Source: Bacillota bacterium (GTDB taxonomy: Bacteria > Bacillota > Dethiobacteria > Dethiobacterales > Dethiobacteraceae). Taken from it: 7,354 nucleotides of DNA. The notes under the pieces are model-generated. The model did not search any database. It saw only the letters and a list, made by a program, of their open reading frames with translations, and was not told the DNA's origin. This document shows positions 1 to 6,558 of this stretch, piece by piece; positions within the stretch are counted from its first letter, which is position 1; each line of letters opens with the position of its first letter. The stretch spans positions 1 through 7,354 of the forward strand of contig QLUI01000085.1 in assembly GCA_018725345.1 (NCBI GenBank), given 5' to 3'. The translations under genes were made by a program, and so were the position numbers.

Positions 1-524
1 TCATCCTCAATGATGCCGTCTGTTACGATCACTCCCATAGTCCATTCTGACTTCTCAAACACATCTTCGACGATGTGCTTGATGGCCGGGAGCATCCGTG
101 TCCCCGTGCCCATCCGGTGTTGTTTCGGGCCTGAAATACTGGCTGATGCGCATTGGGCAACATCGAACTCGCCGATATCCTCTGTGTCTGTGCCGCCGGG
201 GTTCAAAGCCCAATAAAACATGTTGACCTTGCCACTCTTTGTTATGCCGCAAAGAATATCTCCTAACTTTCGGGCTATCATCTGCACGTAGTTGGGCTTT
301 GTGTCAAAGACACTTTGCCCTCCAAACATCTCCCTCATTGATTTGGAGGCATCAAGGGCGAGAACCGCTCGAGAATCACCTTCCCTGACTAGGCTATCAG
401 GATCTGGCATGAAGCAGACAACAATTTTGTGATCCTCATTTATTTTCAGTTTTGTGTTGCTAGGATCGTTAACGTCTAGAACATTCACATCCGCCAGCGG
501 TTTTGCCGCTCGTACTTTCGGCAT
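1..524 (-). CDS. von Willebrand factor A (vWA) domain protein of a ter-like cluster, 3' end outside the window
   Basis: 174 codons are visible from the ATG at 522-524; the rest lies beyond the left edge. A perfect GAGGAGG ribosome site (531-537) sits 6 nt upstream and fixes the start. Residues 1-50 form a leader without a recognised domain. A vWA domain then begins with the hydrophobic strand SRAVLALDASKSM, giving the MIDAS motif D58-x-S60-x-S62. The MIDAS threonine is T142 in MGTGTRMLPAI, and the third metal ligand is D169 in VIVTDG. The metal site is therefore intact and a divalent cation is expected to be bound. vWA proteins (TerY type and relatives) are regular members of ter stress clusters, where they are thought to scaffold complexes with TerD-type proteins. 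It is cytoplasmic as far as seen, with no signal peptide. It is the fourth ter-like gene in a row, 50 bp after the tandem TerD gene, and has its own leader box. Exact role unknown. Confidence 0.85.
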   Translation of the reverse strand, partial: MPKVRAAKPLADVNVLDVNDPSNTKLKINEDHKIVVCFMPDPDSLVREGDSRAVLALDASKSMREMFGGQSVFDTKPNYVQMIARKLGDILCGITKSGKVNMFYWALNPGGTDTEDIGEFDVAQCASASISGPKQHRMGTGTRMLPAIKHIVEDVFEKSEWTMGVIVTDGIIED

Positions 525-529
525 TTCCA

Positions 530-550
530 ACCTCCTCGTATAATATGTTT
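530..550 (-). repeat. 21-bp leader box, copy 1 (promoter-like plus Shine-Dalgarno), before the vWA gene
   Basis: This 21-bp string is identical to 3328-3348. Read on the minus strand it contains catattatac, with a TATTAT -10-like hexamer, followed by the gaggagg ribosome site of the vWA gene. A weak -35-like TTCCCA lies 17 bp before TATTAT. Sequence identity is direct observation; promoter function is inference. It would allow the vWA gene to be transcribed separately from the upstream terD-like genes. Confidence 0.5.
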
Positions 551-574
551 TGTTGGAAGGGATGGGAATATGAG

Positions 575-1678
575 TTATATAAACTGGCTGAGCATCGGCT
601 TGTCTCGTTGTGTCTTATTAACGTTAATAAGCTGTGGTATTCTGCCACTATTATCGAGTCGGGCAACGATACACCAACTGCCCGGCTCACGTTCAGTTAA
701 TGGTACTTCAATCTCTCGCCCCCCACCCCGTACAATCACCACACCCTTATAGCTGGCAAAATTGGCATTGGCTTTGGCATAGATGTTAGCAACTATCAGG
801 GCGTGTTTGATGTATTCCAATTTAGTAAAATAAATGTTCTCTTCATTGTCACCGGCAACATCGCCAATCCCAACATCTTTATCAAGGTAGATCCAGGGAG
901 ACTTATCCTTGCTGCCACGGTTGGCGAAAAATATCTGCCCTTCGCCGGTAGCGGTAGAATCACCACCCAAGAGCTTCCCCAATATCCCTTTTGATGCCGC
1001 CAGCGTGGGATCTTTTAATTGGTAAAAACAGTGGAGGTCAAGATCAACTGCAGTCTTCCATCTAAGCGTTGCCTGGAAGTCATTACCAGACAAGCTGGCC
1101 TTTTCCCCTTTCTGTTTCAGAACTACCTTGGAAGCAAGCTTGATAGCCGAAGCTCCCGGTACCACAGACTTAAACTTCTCAAAGGCCATAACATCACTGT
1201 TGTTAACAAGAGAGGTGCCCAGAAAACCACTCGTAAATTTACAAAGCACTGCTACCGAGCCTGATTGTCTGGAATCCAGGGCAACACTGTGACTATCGCC
1301 TTTGTCAGTCACCACTTCTACACGAGCATCGTAGTTGGCAAAAACTTTGTCGGAGCCAGAAGACGCAGCGGTAAAATTAAGGGCAACGATGTAAAGTTCC
1401 TCAAAATCATCCGGTTTGGTGATACGTAACTCCTCCCGATTGTCCTCCCCGACATCCCCAACACCCTCGTCGCCGGAAAGTTGCATAAAAGGAAACCGGT
1501 TAAGATCGCCCAGGGATCCACCCGCATAGTTATCTGAGTAGACACCGCCAACCCGGCCGTCTTTAGTTTTGTAAAAAGCCATCAAATCCAGATCAACAGC
1601 CGATGTCCAAACGAGTGCCACCCTCAATTGTTTAAAACCTCCAATCATGACATTGGCGCCTTTTTGCTTGAGTTCCAT
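575..1678 (-). CDS. Tandem double-TerD-domain stress protein (367 aa)
   Basis: The ATG at 1676-1678 is preceded by AGGAGGT, and the N-terminus MELKQKGA matches the neighbouring TerD-like protein, so the longer reading to 1735 is rejected. Domain 1 (about 1-175) has the TerD core LVWTSAVDLDLMAFY and the acidic loop D70-EGVGD-VGEDN80 followed by E82 and E83. Domain 2 (about 185-355) repeats VVLKQKG, LRWKTAVDLDLHCFY and the loop D266-KDVGIGD-VAGDNEE280. In canonical TerD proteins this loop (GDNxxGEGDGDDE type) binds Ca2+, so two Ca2+-binding lobes are inferred. Domain 2 carries an extra segment (about 223-247) rich in Gly and small residues. No signal peptide or membrane segment is seen; a cytoplasmic or membrane-associated stress protein is expected. 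It lies 218 bp after the TerB-like gene, behind a spacer with two inverted repeats. The family is clear; the specific ligand or partner is unknown. Confidence 0.88.
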   Translation of the reverse strand: MELKQKGANVMIGGFKQLRVALVWTSAVDLDLMAFYKTKDGRVGGVYSDNYAGGSLGDLNRFPFMQLSGDEGVGDVGEDNREELRITKPDDFEELYIVALNFTAASSGSDKVFANYDARVEVVTDKGDSHSVALDSRQSGSVAVLCKFTSGFLGTSLVNNSDVMAFEKFKSVVPGASAIKLASKVVLKQKGEKASLSGNDFQATLRWKTAVDLDLHCFYQLKDPTLAASKGILGKLLGGDSTATGEGQIFFANRGSKDKSPWIYLDKDVGIGDVAGDNEENIYFTKLEYIKHALIVANIYAKANANFASYKGVVIVRGGGREIEVPLTEREPGSWCIVARLDNSGRIPQLINVNKTQRDKPMLSQFI

Positions 1679-1682
1679 ACTT

Positions 1683-1689
1683 ACCTCCT
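1683..1689 (-). promoter_or_regulatory. Ribosome binding site deciding the tandem-TerD start
   Basis: The minus strand reads AGGAGGT, with GGAGG 5 nt before the ATG at 1678. The upstream in-frame ATG at 1735 lies within an inverted-repeat arm and has no such site. The downstream start also gives the MELKQKGA N-terminus shared with the 2709-3242 protein. Confidence 0.85.
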
Positions 1690-1728
1690 TTCTTTTCAGC
1701 CTATAAAAAGATTCACCACCAGCCCTTC

Positions 1729-1782
1729 CGCGCATTTCGTGGCCAATTTAGCCTCGCCAGTTTTTAAGCCACTAAATGCGCG
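1729..1782. repeat. Long imperfect inverted repeat (15-bp arms) in the intergenic spacer
   Basis: The left arm cgcgcatttcgtggc (1729-1743) pairs with the right arm gccactaaatgcgcg (1768-1782), matching at 14 of 15 positions around a 24-nt loop. No run of T follows on the minus strand, so it does not look like an intrinsic terminator. It may be a palindromic repeat unit or an mRNA-processing or stabilising hairpin between the TerB-like gene and the tandem TerD gene. Confidence 0.7.
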
Positions 1783-1822
1783 TTAGAGCCGAACAAAGCA
1801 ATTGGGTTAGCCACCTACTTCA

Positions 1823-1889
1823 ATCCGTGAAACCGAAGTCATTTACCTTCACGCGCTGGGTGTAGCTATTTGCCTCTGTGTTCACGGAT
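1823..1889. repeat. 9-bp inverted repeat with long loop in the same spacer
   Basis: The arms atccgtgaa (1823-1831) and ttcacggat (1881-1889) are perfect reverse complements separated by 49 nt. The inner sequence also holds ttcac at 1848-1852, which can pair with gtgaa at 1827-1831, so alternative folds are possible. It begins 8 bp after the stop of the TerB-like gene. Function unknown. Confidence 0.5.
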
Positions 1890-1896
1890 CCAGGGC

Positions 1897-2688
1897 TTAG
1901 CCAATATTCAGCAGATTCAGTTTAAACTTTAGCTTGGGGTGAACCTTTTTAGCGTTTGTCTTGATATGTGCGAGAAGTGCTTTCTCGTTGTCGTCGTACG
2001 TTGCATCACCTTCGATACGGCCGATCAGCCAATTCGCCTCTTCCTCGTCAACAACACCTGGAGACAGTTCGTCTTCCAGCACGTGCTTGGAGATAGCCTC
2101 AACGAACAAGTCCTTCCAGGCCGGGGAGTTGTTCTTACCCGAGGTAGCATCGTTGAGGTCAAAGAGGAAATCGGCTTCAGTCCGGTCAATTCTCGCACCA
2201 GCAGCACCACCGGTACCATAGATAACCTTCTTGATTATTTTAACCTCATCGTCATCGATAATTCCGTCCTCAAGAACCGACGCCTTTAGCCCTTCCAGCA
2301 CGAAAGCGTTCAGTGATTCATGGCACTTCTGAGCCGTGGCGGTGATATTTACCAGAAGTGCTAATTCTACCTCGTCAACCTTTTCGTCGGCCTTGATCTT
2401 CTCGATGAGATAGGCGGCTTCATCAGCATCTACAACGCCGGGTGACTGCACATCCTCAAGTACGTGTGCAGTTAAAGCTTCCACAAACAGTTCTTTCCAG
2501 GATGGATCATTATTGGCACCAGATACAGCATCATTCAGCTTGAACAGGAAATCAGCTTCCTGGCGATCAATGATCTTATCGGCATAAATCCGCTCTCGTA
2601 TACGTTGAACTTCATTAGCATCAATAATGCCATCCTCGACGATTTCAGCTGCCAGTTTATCCAGAGTCTTGGTCATGTGGTCAGTCAT
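1897..2688 (-). CDS. Internally duplicated acidic helical protein, TerB-like or EF-hand-like (263 aa)
   Basis: The start ATG (2686-2688) has AGGAG 9 nt upstream. The protein is two copies of a ~118-residue unit: residues 17-130 and 139-257. Shared blocks are VEDGIIDANEV/LEDGIIDDDEV (17-27, 139-149), IDRQEADFLF/IDRTEADFLF (40-49, 167-176), SWKELFVEAL/AWKDLFVEAI (63-72, 190-199) and SPGVVDADEA/SPGVVDEEEA (82-91, 209-218). Each unit holds several short acidic loops followed by amphipathic helices, resembling half EF-hands or the metal-binding helical TerB fold. Unit 2 has a Gly/Ala-rich insert (about 157-166). No signal peptide or membrane span is seen. It lies 20 bp after the single TerD-like gene, so co-transcription is very likely. 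TerB partners TerD proteins in known ter systems; metal binding here is inferred. It could instead be a Ca2+ sensor outside the TerB family. Confidence 0.75.
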   Translation of the reverse strand: MTDHMTKTLDKLAAEIVEDGIIDANEVQRIRERIYADKIIDRQEADFLFKLNDAVSGANNDPSWKELFVEALTAHVLEDVQSPGVVDADEAAYLIEKIKADEKVDEVELALLVNITATAQKCHESLNAFVLEGLKASVLEDGIIDDDEVKIIKKVIYGTGGAAGARIDRTEADFLFDLNDATSGKNNSPAWKDLFVEAISKHVLEDELSPGVVDEEEANWLIGRIEGDATYDDNEKALLAHIKTNAKKVHPKLKFKLNLLNIG

Positions 2689-2708
2689 AGCAATAATCTC
2701 CTTTCTTT

Positions 2709-3242
2709 TTACTTTTGAATGATATTCATTAGATCCTGAAGGCTTTGCAAACCTTTCAATGTTCCTGCTTTACTGGTGTTAATAAGTTTGGCGCCGATAG
2801 GGCTGGTGTTATCAATTGTGGCCAGAAGCGCAACGTTACCCATATCCCCGGTATCCAAAGTCAGGTTATGAGAGGTACCCTTATCGTCCATCACAGAGAG
2901 GGAAACATCACTGTCTTTGAATCGGGCGGGCGCGCCATCCCGGATCTTGCCATAATCCCAGCATAGAAGCCAGACATACTTCATGTCATCCAGTTTGGTA
3001 ATCCGCATGGTCTCTTCATTATCGCCCCCAGTGTCACCAACCCCTTCATCTCTACTGAGCTGCATAAATGGAAAAGCATTCAAGTTGCCCAGCTCACCGA
3101 AATAAGCAAGACCCCGCTTACCATCTTTGCTCTCATACGCTGCAGCCAGATCGAAGTCAGCCGCTGTTGTCCATTTCATGGAGACCATCAGTTGTTTAAA
3201 CCCACCAATATCAGCTTTGGCACCTTTTTGCTTAAGTTCCAT
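2709..3242 (-). CDS. Single-domain TerD-like Ca2+-binding stress protein (177 aa)
   Basis: The ATG at 3240-3242 has GGAGG 6 nt upstream. The N-terminus MELKQKGAKADIGGFKQL is near-identical in pattern to the tandem TerD protein. The core strand is VSMKWTTAADFDLAAAY (residues 20-36), followed by the acidic loop D65-EGVGD-TGGDNEE77, the position that binds Ca2+ in canonical TerD proteins. The usual family length is about 190 residues, so this is one complete domain; the C-terminal 30 residues form a variable tail. It is divergent from Enterobacteria-type TerD, keeping the loop pattern but not its exact GDNxxGEGDGDDE wording. It is the first gene of the ter-like run, behind an 85-bp leader that begins at the 21-bp box. 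Tellurite resistance itself should not be assumed; many such clusters act in general stress or phage defence. Confidence 0.88.
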   Translation of the reverse strand: MELKQKGAKADIGGFKQLMVSMKWTTAADFDLAAAYESKDGKRGLAYFGELGNLNAFPFMQLSRDEGVGDTGGDNEETMRITKLDDMKYVWLLCWDYGKIRDGAPARFKDSDVSLSVMDDKGTSHNLTLDTGDMGNVALLATIDNTSPIGAKLINTSKAGTLKGLQSLQDLMNIIQK

Positions 3243-3327
3243 GTTTTTCCTCCTTCTTTTTTAGTCCCAAAACTCCTAAGTCCCCAGCTCCTCATTCGCC
3301 ATTAATTAACTTCTCCCTTTATTCATC

Positions 3328-3348
3328 ACCTCCTCGTATAATATGTTT
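3328..3348 (-). repeat. 21-bp leader box, copy 2, upstream of the single-domain TerD gene
   Basis: Identical to 530-550. Read on the minus strand it again carries TATTAT and gaggagg, but here the ribosome-site part is 86 bp before the terD-like start, so it cannot serve that gene directly. Two tiny reading frames follow it: ATG at 3326 (6 codons) and MANEELGT starting at 3303. It may be a promoter with a short leader, or a duplicated end from a past rearrangement. Confidence 0.5.
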
Positions 3349-3349
3349 A

Positions 3350-3657
3350 TTCAGGGATCCTGAACCTTGAGTAAATTTGACACTTTTTAGCCGTTTCCAT
3401 CGGCCAAACATTCCATTTTAGTGTAATTTGTCAAGAATAATATGTCGCTATTTTTATCTTTTAAACCTACAAAATCACGCTTTTTGCCCATTTTATCCTC
3501 AAATTGCTTCTCTTGGGCCATTGCTACATACCACCTACATATATTCTCTGCCATAATGCTATTAACTATTTCTGGCTGTCTGTGTTATAATCTCGTTGGT
3601 AATTTGAAACATTTTATACTCCAATGTCAAATTTTCTACCCCTTCAGGATCCCTGAA
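3350..3657. mobile_element. MITE-like element or IS remnant with 33-bp terminal inverted repeats
   Basis: The left end 3350-3382 and the right end 3625-3657 are inverted copies matching at 27 of 33 positions. The first 15 (ttcagggatcctgaa) match exactly, as do the innermost 10 (aaatttgaca). The ~240-bp interior is AT-rich and encodes no recognisable transposase. No target-site duplication is evident at the visible borders, so the true ends may differ slightly or the copy is old. The right terminal repeat supplies the last codons and the stop of the ATPase. It fills most of the 393-bp gap between the ATPase and the first terD-like gene. IS family not identified. Confidence 0.7.
3387..3554 (-). 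CDS. Small hypothetical ORF (55 aa) inside the MITE-like element
   Basis: It begins MAENICRWYVAMAQEKQF and ends with LADGNG just inside the left terminal repeat. The product would be charged and soluble, with no recognised domain. There is no convincing ribosome site before the ATG. A separate 16-codon frame starting at 3611 does have GGAG 6 nt upstream and ends shortly before. It may be a passenger ORF, a decayed transposase tail or chance. Confidence 0.2.
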   Translation of the reverse strand: MAENICRWYVAMAQEKQFEDKMGKKRDFVGLKDKNSDILFLTNYTKMECLADGNG

Positions 3658-6332
3658 GCGGAAGCATCACAAATAACAACACGGCGCTCTAAAACATCTC
3701 GCAGCAATTTTCTTGTTAAATCAATAGGAATAATGATCATTGAAAGCGAAATAACAAACACCCATTCATTAAAACTTAGACCTACTGTTCGTAATATCTC
3801 ACCTCCAAAATACGTGAAGAAAATTTGAACCGCAAAAATAAGGGCTACAACTTTCAAAAAGCTGGTATGCTCCCACATGTGATCAAAAAGATTAAGCTTA
3901 GTGGTTCGAACATTGAGCTTGTTGAAATTATTTATAAAAACGAAGAAAGCGAAAAAGCCTGTCATGAAGGTTGCTTCACTATAAAAGAGTGCCTGGATCG
4001 GTTCATACTCTAAGAAAATCAGACTCAAAGCTATTATCACTCCACTGCTGAATAATATTGAGGATCGCATATCTTTACTAATAATGTTCTCGTCTCTTGG
4101 TATTGGTTTTTCCATCATGTATCTGACAAGGGCCGGTGCACCACCGTACGCCATCCCAGCCATAGTGTCCATAATCAGATTTATCCATAGTAGTTGAATC
4201 AGAGTCAGAGGAAAGTCACGCCCAAAAAACGGACCTAGAAACGCTATCGAAATAGCTGCCACGTTAACCGTGAGCTGAAAGACAATAAATTTTCTGATCG
4301 AATAAAAAATTGTTCTTCCATACAAAATAGCTTTCGTTATGGATGAAAAATTATCATCTAGAATAACAATATCTCCTGCTTCTTTAGCCACTTCAGTTCC
4401 GCTTCCCATGGCAAAACCAACATCTGCTCTATTTAAAGCTGCTGCATCATTTATGCCATCCCCAGTCATTCCAACTACCCTATTAAGTTCTTGGGCAATT
4501 TTAACAAGTCGGCTTTTGTCGGTAGGAAGTGCCCTGGCAACCACCCTTAGATGGGGCAATAATTCTTTTAATTCGTTGTCTGAATACTGATTAAGTTCAA
4601 GAGTCGTTAATACAACGTCTCTTGAATCCTGCAACAAACCAACTTCTCTCGCAATGGCTACAGCTGTTTCTTTTTTATCTCCGGTTATCATAACAACTTG
4701 TATACCCGCTTTGCGAGCTTGTTCGATAGCAGAAAGTGACTCTTTTCTTATTTCGTCCCGCAAACCAATAATTCCAACCAAAACCCTGGAACGTGGGGAG
4801 GAATAATCATCTATCGCTGTTCCTTCGGATATGGCTACTGCTACTACCCGCATATTGCGATCTGAAAGTTCATCAATCTTTTTTAGCAAAGTAGCCTTGC
4901 TTTCGAGCTTTGTTTTATTCCCTTCAGCGTCATAATAATAATCACAGTGTTGTAGTATGATTTCAGGGGCACCTTTGGCCAAAGTAAATTTTTTATTTCC
5001 CATGGTAACATACACGGCTGAAAACTTTCTGTTACTATCAAAGGGGATAGTTTCATGTATGACTTCTGCCGAACTTTCAGAAAGCGTTGCAGCGATAAAT
5101 TCCATAAATGCCCTGTCAACACGATTACCGCCAAAGATTTTCTCCTTGCCGGTTGCTGAGACATCAAGAATACAACTCGTGTTATTCTTTAATGAGCCGA
5201 TCAAAATATTCCTTAGTCTTTCCGGTATTGACTCCAGGGTTGTATAAGTTTCGGGATTTCCAGACATAAATAACGATACTCCCATTTGACCTTCGGTTAT
5301 CGTGCCGGTTTTGTCACAGAAAAGAATATTTAAACTTCCTGCAGTTTCTATGCCCACTAATTTGCGCACCAAAACCTTGGCGTGTAATAGCCTTCTCATG
5401 TTTAAAGAAAGCACTATCGCAATCATCATAGGCAGACCTTCCGGAACAGCCACAACTATAATAATTATAGCGAGTGTTAAAGCGGATACGATATCTAACA
5501 GTAATATTTCCCATTGTAAAACATGGGCAATTATTTCATTGGGTACAAAATGATTATCTATGACAATCCTTTTAAATAAAAAAGCCAGAGTTATAAATAT
5601 ACTACCGATGTAGCCAAATTTGCTAATACTTGCGGCCAAAGATGACAATTTTACTTGTAACGGAGATTGTCTTTCTTCCGATGATAGTTCCTGAGCTAAC
5701 TGCCCATACAGAGTCTTATCTCCCACAGTGTCCACCTTTATGACAGCTTCGCCACTTCCAACAACAGAACCTCTAAATATCAGATAGGGATCCATTAGAT
5801 TGTCTTTTTGCTCCGGGTTATATCCATCAGGAGCAGGCGCTTTTTTAACATCATCTGCTTCGCCGGTTAATGAGGCTTGATTTACCTTTAATGTACCGGT
5901 AATAATTTTTCCATCAGCAGGAACTTTATCGCCTGGCTGTACAAGCACATAATCCCCGAGAACAATATCGCTGATAAACGTTTCCGTGATGTGCCCATTG
6001 CGAAAAACATTAGCCTTAATGCGAGCGGCTTCTTCCTGGAGTTTTTGGAATGAAGTCTCACTTTTATATTCCGACAAAGTTGCGATAGAAGCGGCAACAC
6101 CAACAGCAGCGGCAACACCAACACTTGCATACCATGCTGCAAAACCCAAAATAGCCAAAATAAAGGTTATCATCAACGCAACAAGGAGAATAACGATGAT
6201 GGGATCTTTAAAACTTTGTATTAACTTTTTCCAAAAGCCCTCTATCTCCACCGGAGTCAACTCATTAGAACCGTGTCGACTCCTTGAATCTTCTACTTCC
6301 TGCGAACTCAGACCACTAAAATTATATTTCAT
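3636..6332 (-). CDS. Ca2+-transporting P-type ATPase, PMCA (P2B) type, 898 aa
   Basis: Complete pump. The cation-ATPase N-terminal segment (FSGLSSQEVEDSRSRHGSNEL) is followed by M1-M2 (about 43-88), the actuator domain with LTGEAD (155-160), and M3-M4 with the ion-binding VAVPEGLP (294-301). The phosphorylation motif is C339-D340-KTGTIT, the nucleotide-binding KGAPE is at 453-457, MITGD at 548-552, and the hinge TGDGINDAAALNRADVGFAMG at 623-643. M5 reads FQLTVNVAAI with N690, and M6 reads NLIMDT with N718 and D722. These M5/M6 sequences match plasma-membrane-type Ca2+ pumps, so Ca2+ export driven by ATP is expected at the inner membrane. The start matches the family N-terminus and has GAGGAGG 9 nt upstream. 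Oddly, that ribosome site lies inside the truncated transposase frame, and the C-terminal SGILKG is encoded by a transposon terminal repeat. The tail after the last membrane helix may therefore differ from relatives. Confidence 0.95.
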   Translation of the reverse strand: MKYNFSGLSSQEVEDSRSRHGSNELTPVEIEGFWKKLIQSFKDPIIVILLVALMITFILAILGFAAWYASVGVAAAVGVAASIATLSEYKSETSFQKLQEEAARIKANVFRNGHITETFISDIVLGDYVLVQPGDKVPADGKIITGTLKVNQASLTGEADDVKKAPAPDGYNPEQKDNLMDPYLIFRGSVVGSGEAVIKVDTVGDKTLYGQLAQELSSEERQSPLQVKLSSLAASISKFGYIGSIFITLAFLFKRIVIDNHFVPNEIIAHVLQWEILLLDIVSALTLAIIIIVVAVPEGLPMMIAIVLSLNMRRLLHAKVLVRKLVGIETAGSLNILFCDKTGTITEGQMGVSLFMSGNPETYTTLESIPERLRNILIGSLKNNTSCILDVSATGKEKIFGGNRVDRAFMEFIAATLSESSAEVIHETIPFDSNRKFSAVYVTMGNKKFTLAKGAPEIILQHCDYYYDAEGNKTKLESKATLLKKIDELSDRNMRVVAVAISEGTAIDDYSSPRSRVLVGIIGLRDEIRKESLSAIEQARKAGIQVVMITGDKKETAVAIAREVGLLQDSRDVVLTTLELNQYSDNELKELLPHLRVVARALPTDKSRLVKIAQELNRVVGMTGDGINDAAALNRADVGFAMGSGTEVAKEAGDIVILDDNFSSITKAILYGRTIFYSIRKFIVFQLTVNVAAISIAFLGPFFGRDFPLTLIQLLWINLIMDTMAGMAYGGAPALVRYMMEKPIPRDENIISKDMRSSILFSSGVIIALSLIFLEYEPIQALFYSEATFMTGFFAFFVFINNFNKLNVRTTKLNLFDHMWEHTSFLKVVALIFAVQIFFTYFGGEILRTVGLSFNEWVFVISLSMIIIPIDLTRKLLRDVLERRVVICDASASGILKG

Positions 6333-6341
6333 ATCTCTATG

Positions 6342-6348
6342 CCTCCTC
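6342..6348 (-). promoter_or_regulatory. Ribosome binding site of the ATPase, inside the transposase fragment
   Basis: GAGGAGG on the minus strand lies 9 nt before the ATPase ATG at 6332 and encodes part of the final YEEA residues of the truncated transposase. The transposase TAG (6337-6339) is 4 nt from the ATPase ATG, so termination-reinitiation coupling is possible. Confidence 0.75.
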
Positions 6349-6528
6349 GTAGTTACGGCTCGATATCCCCAATACCATCTGTTTCATTACGGACTGCTTC
6401 ATCTTCATAGGGTTCTGGAACGCCTTATATGTGTTAAGCTGTATCTCCTTATTGTCCCTGCTTCTCAAACGAGGACGGTCTATCAAGACCTTCTGCCTAT
6501 CGTAATACACCGGGCTGAACTGGCTTCC

Positions 6529-6558
6529 CCACTCCCGATTTATCGGGATCCTTAGTGG
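6529..6558. repeat. Hairpin inside the transposase remnant
   Basis: The outer arms ccact and agtgg and the inner arms cccgat and atcggg form a stem with a 2-nt loop and a 6-nt one-sided bulge. It lies in coding sequence, where codon choice may explain it. Confidence 0.35.

Noticed and set aside
1679..1735. 19-residue N-terminal extension of the tandem TerD protein
   Set aside because: It would start inside an inverted-repeat arm without a ribosome site; the ATG at 1678 has AGGAGGT and matches the paralogue's N-terminus.
1939..2289. 116-residue plus-strand frame
   Set aside because: Antisense to the TerB-like gene, created by its repetitive acidic codons.
3350..3657. CRISPR array or paired target-site duplication
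   Set aside because: Only two copies exist and they are inverted, which fits terminal repeats rather than an array; the flanking bases do not form a direct duplication.
3442..3828. 128-residue plus-strand frame spanning the MITE-like element and the ATPase 3' end
   Set aside because: It crosses a mobile-element border and runs antisense to the ATPase; no domain and no ribosome site.
5986..6555. 189-residue plus-strand frame
   Set aside because: It lies antisense to the ATPase N-terminus and the transposase fragment, with no family resemblance; it is a shadow of well-supported coding sequence.
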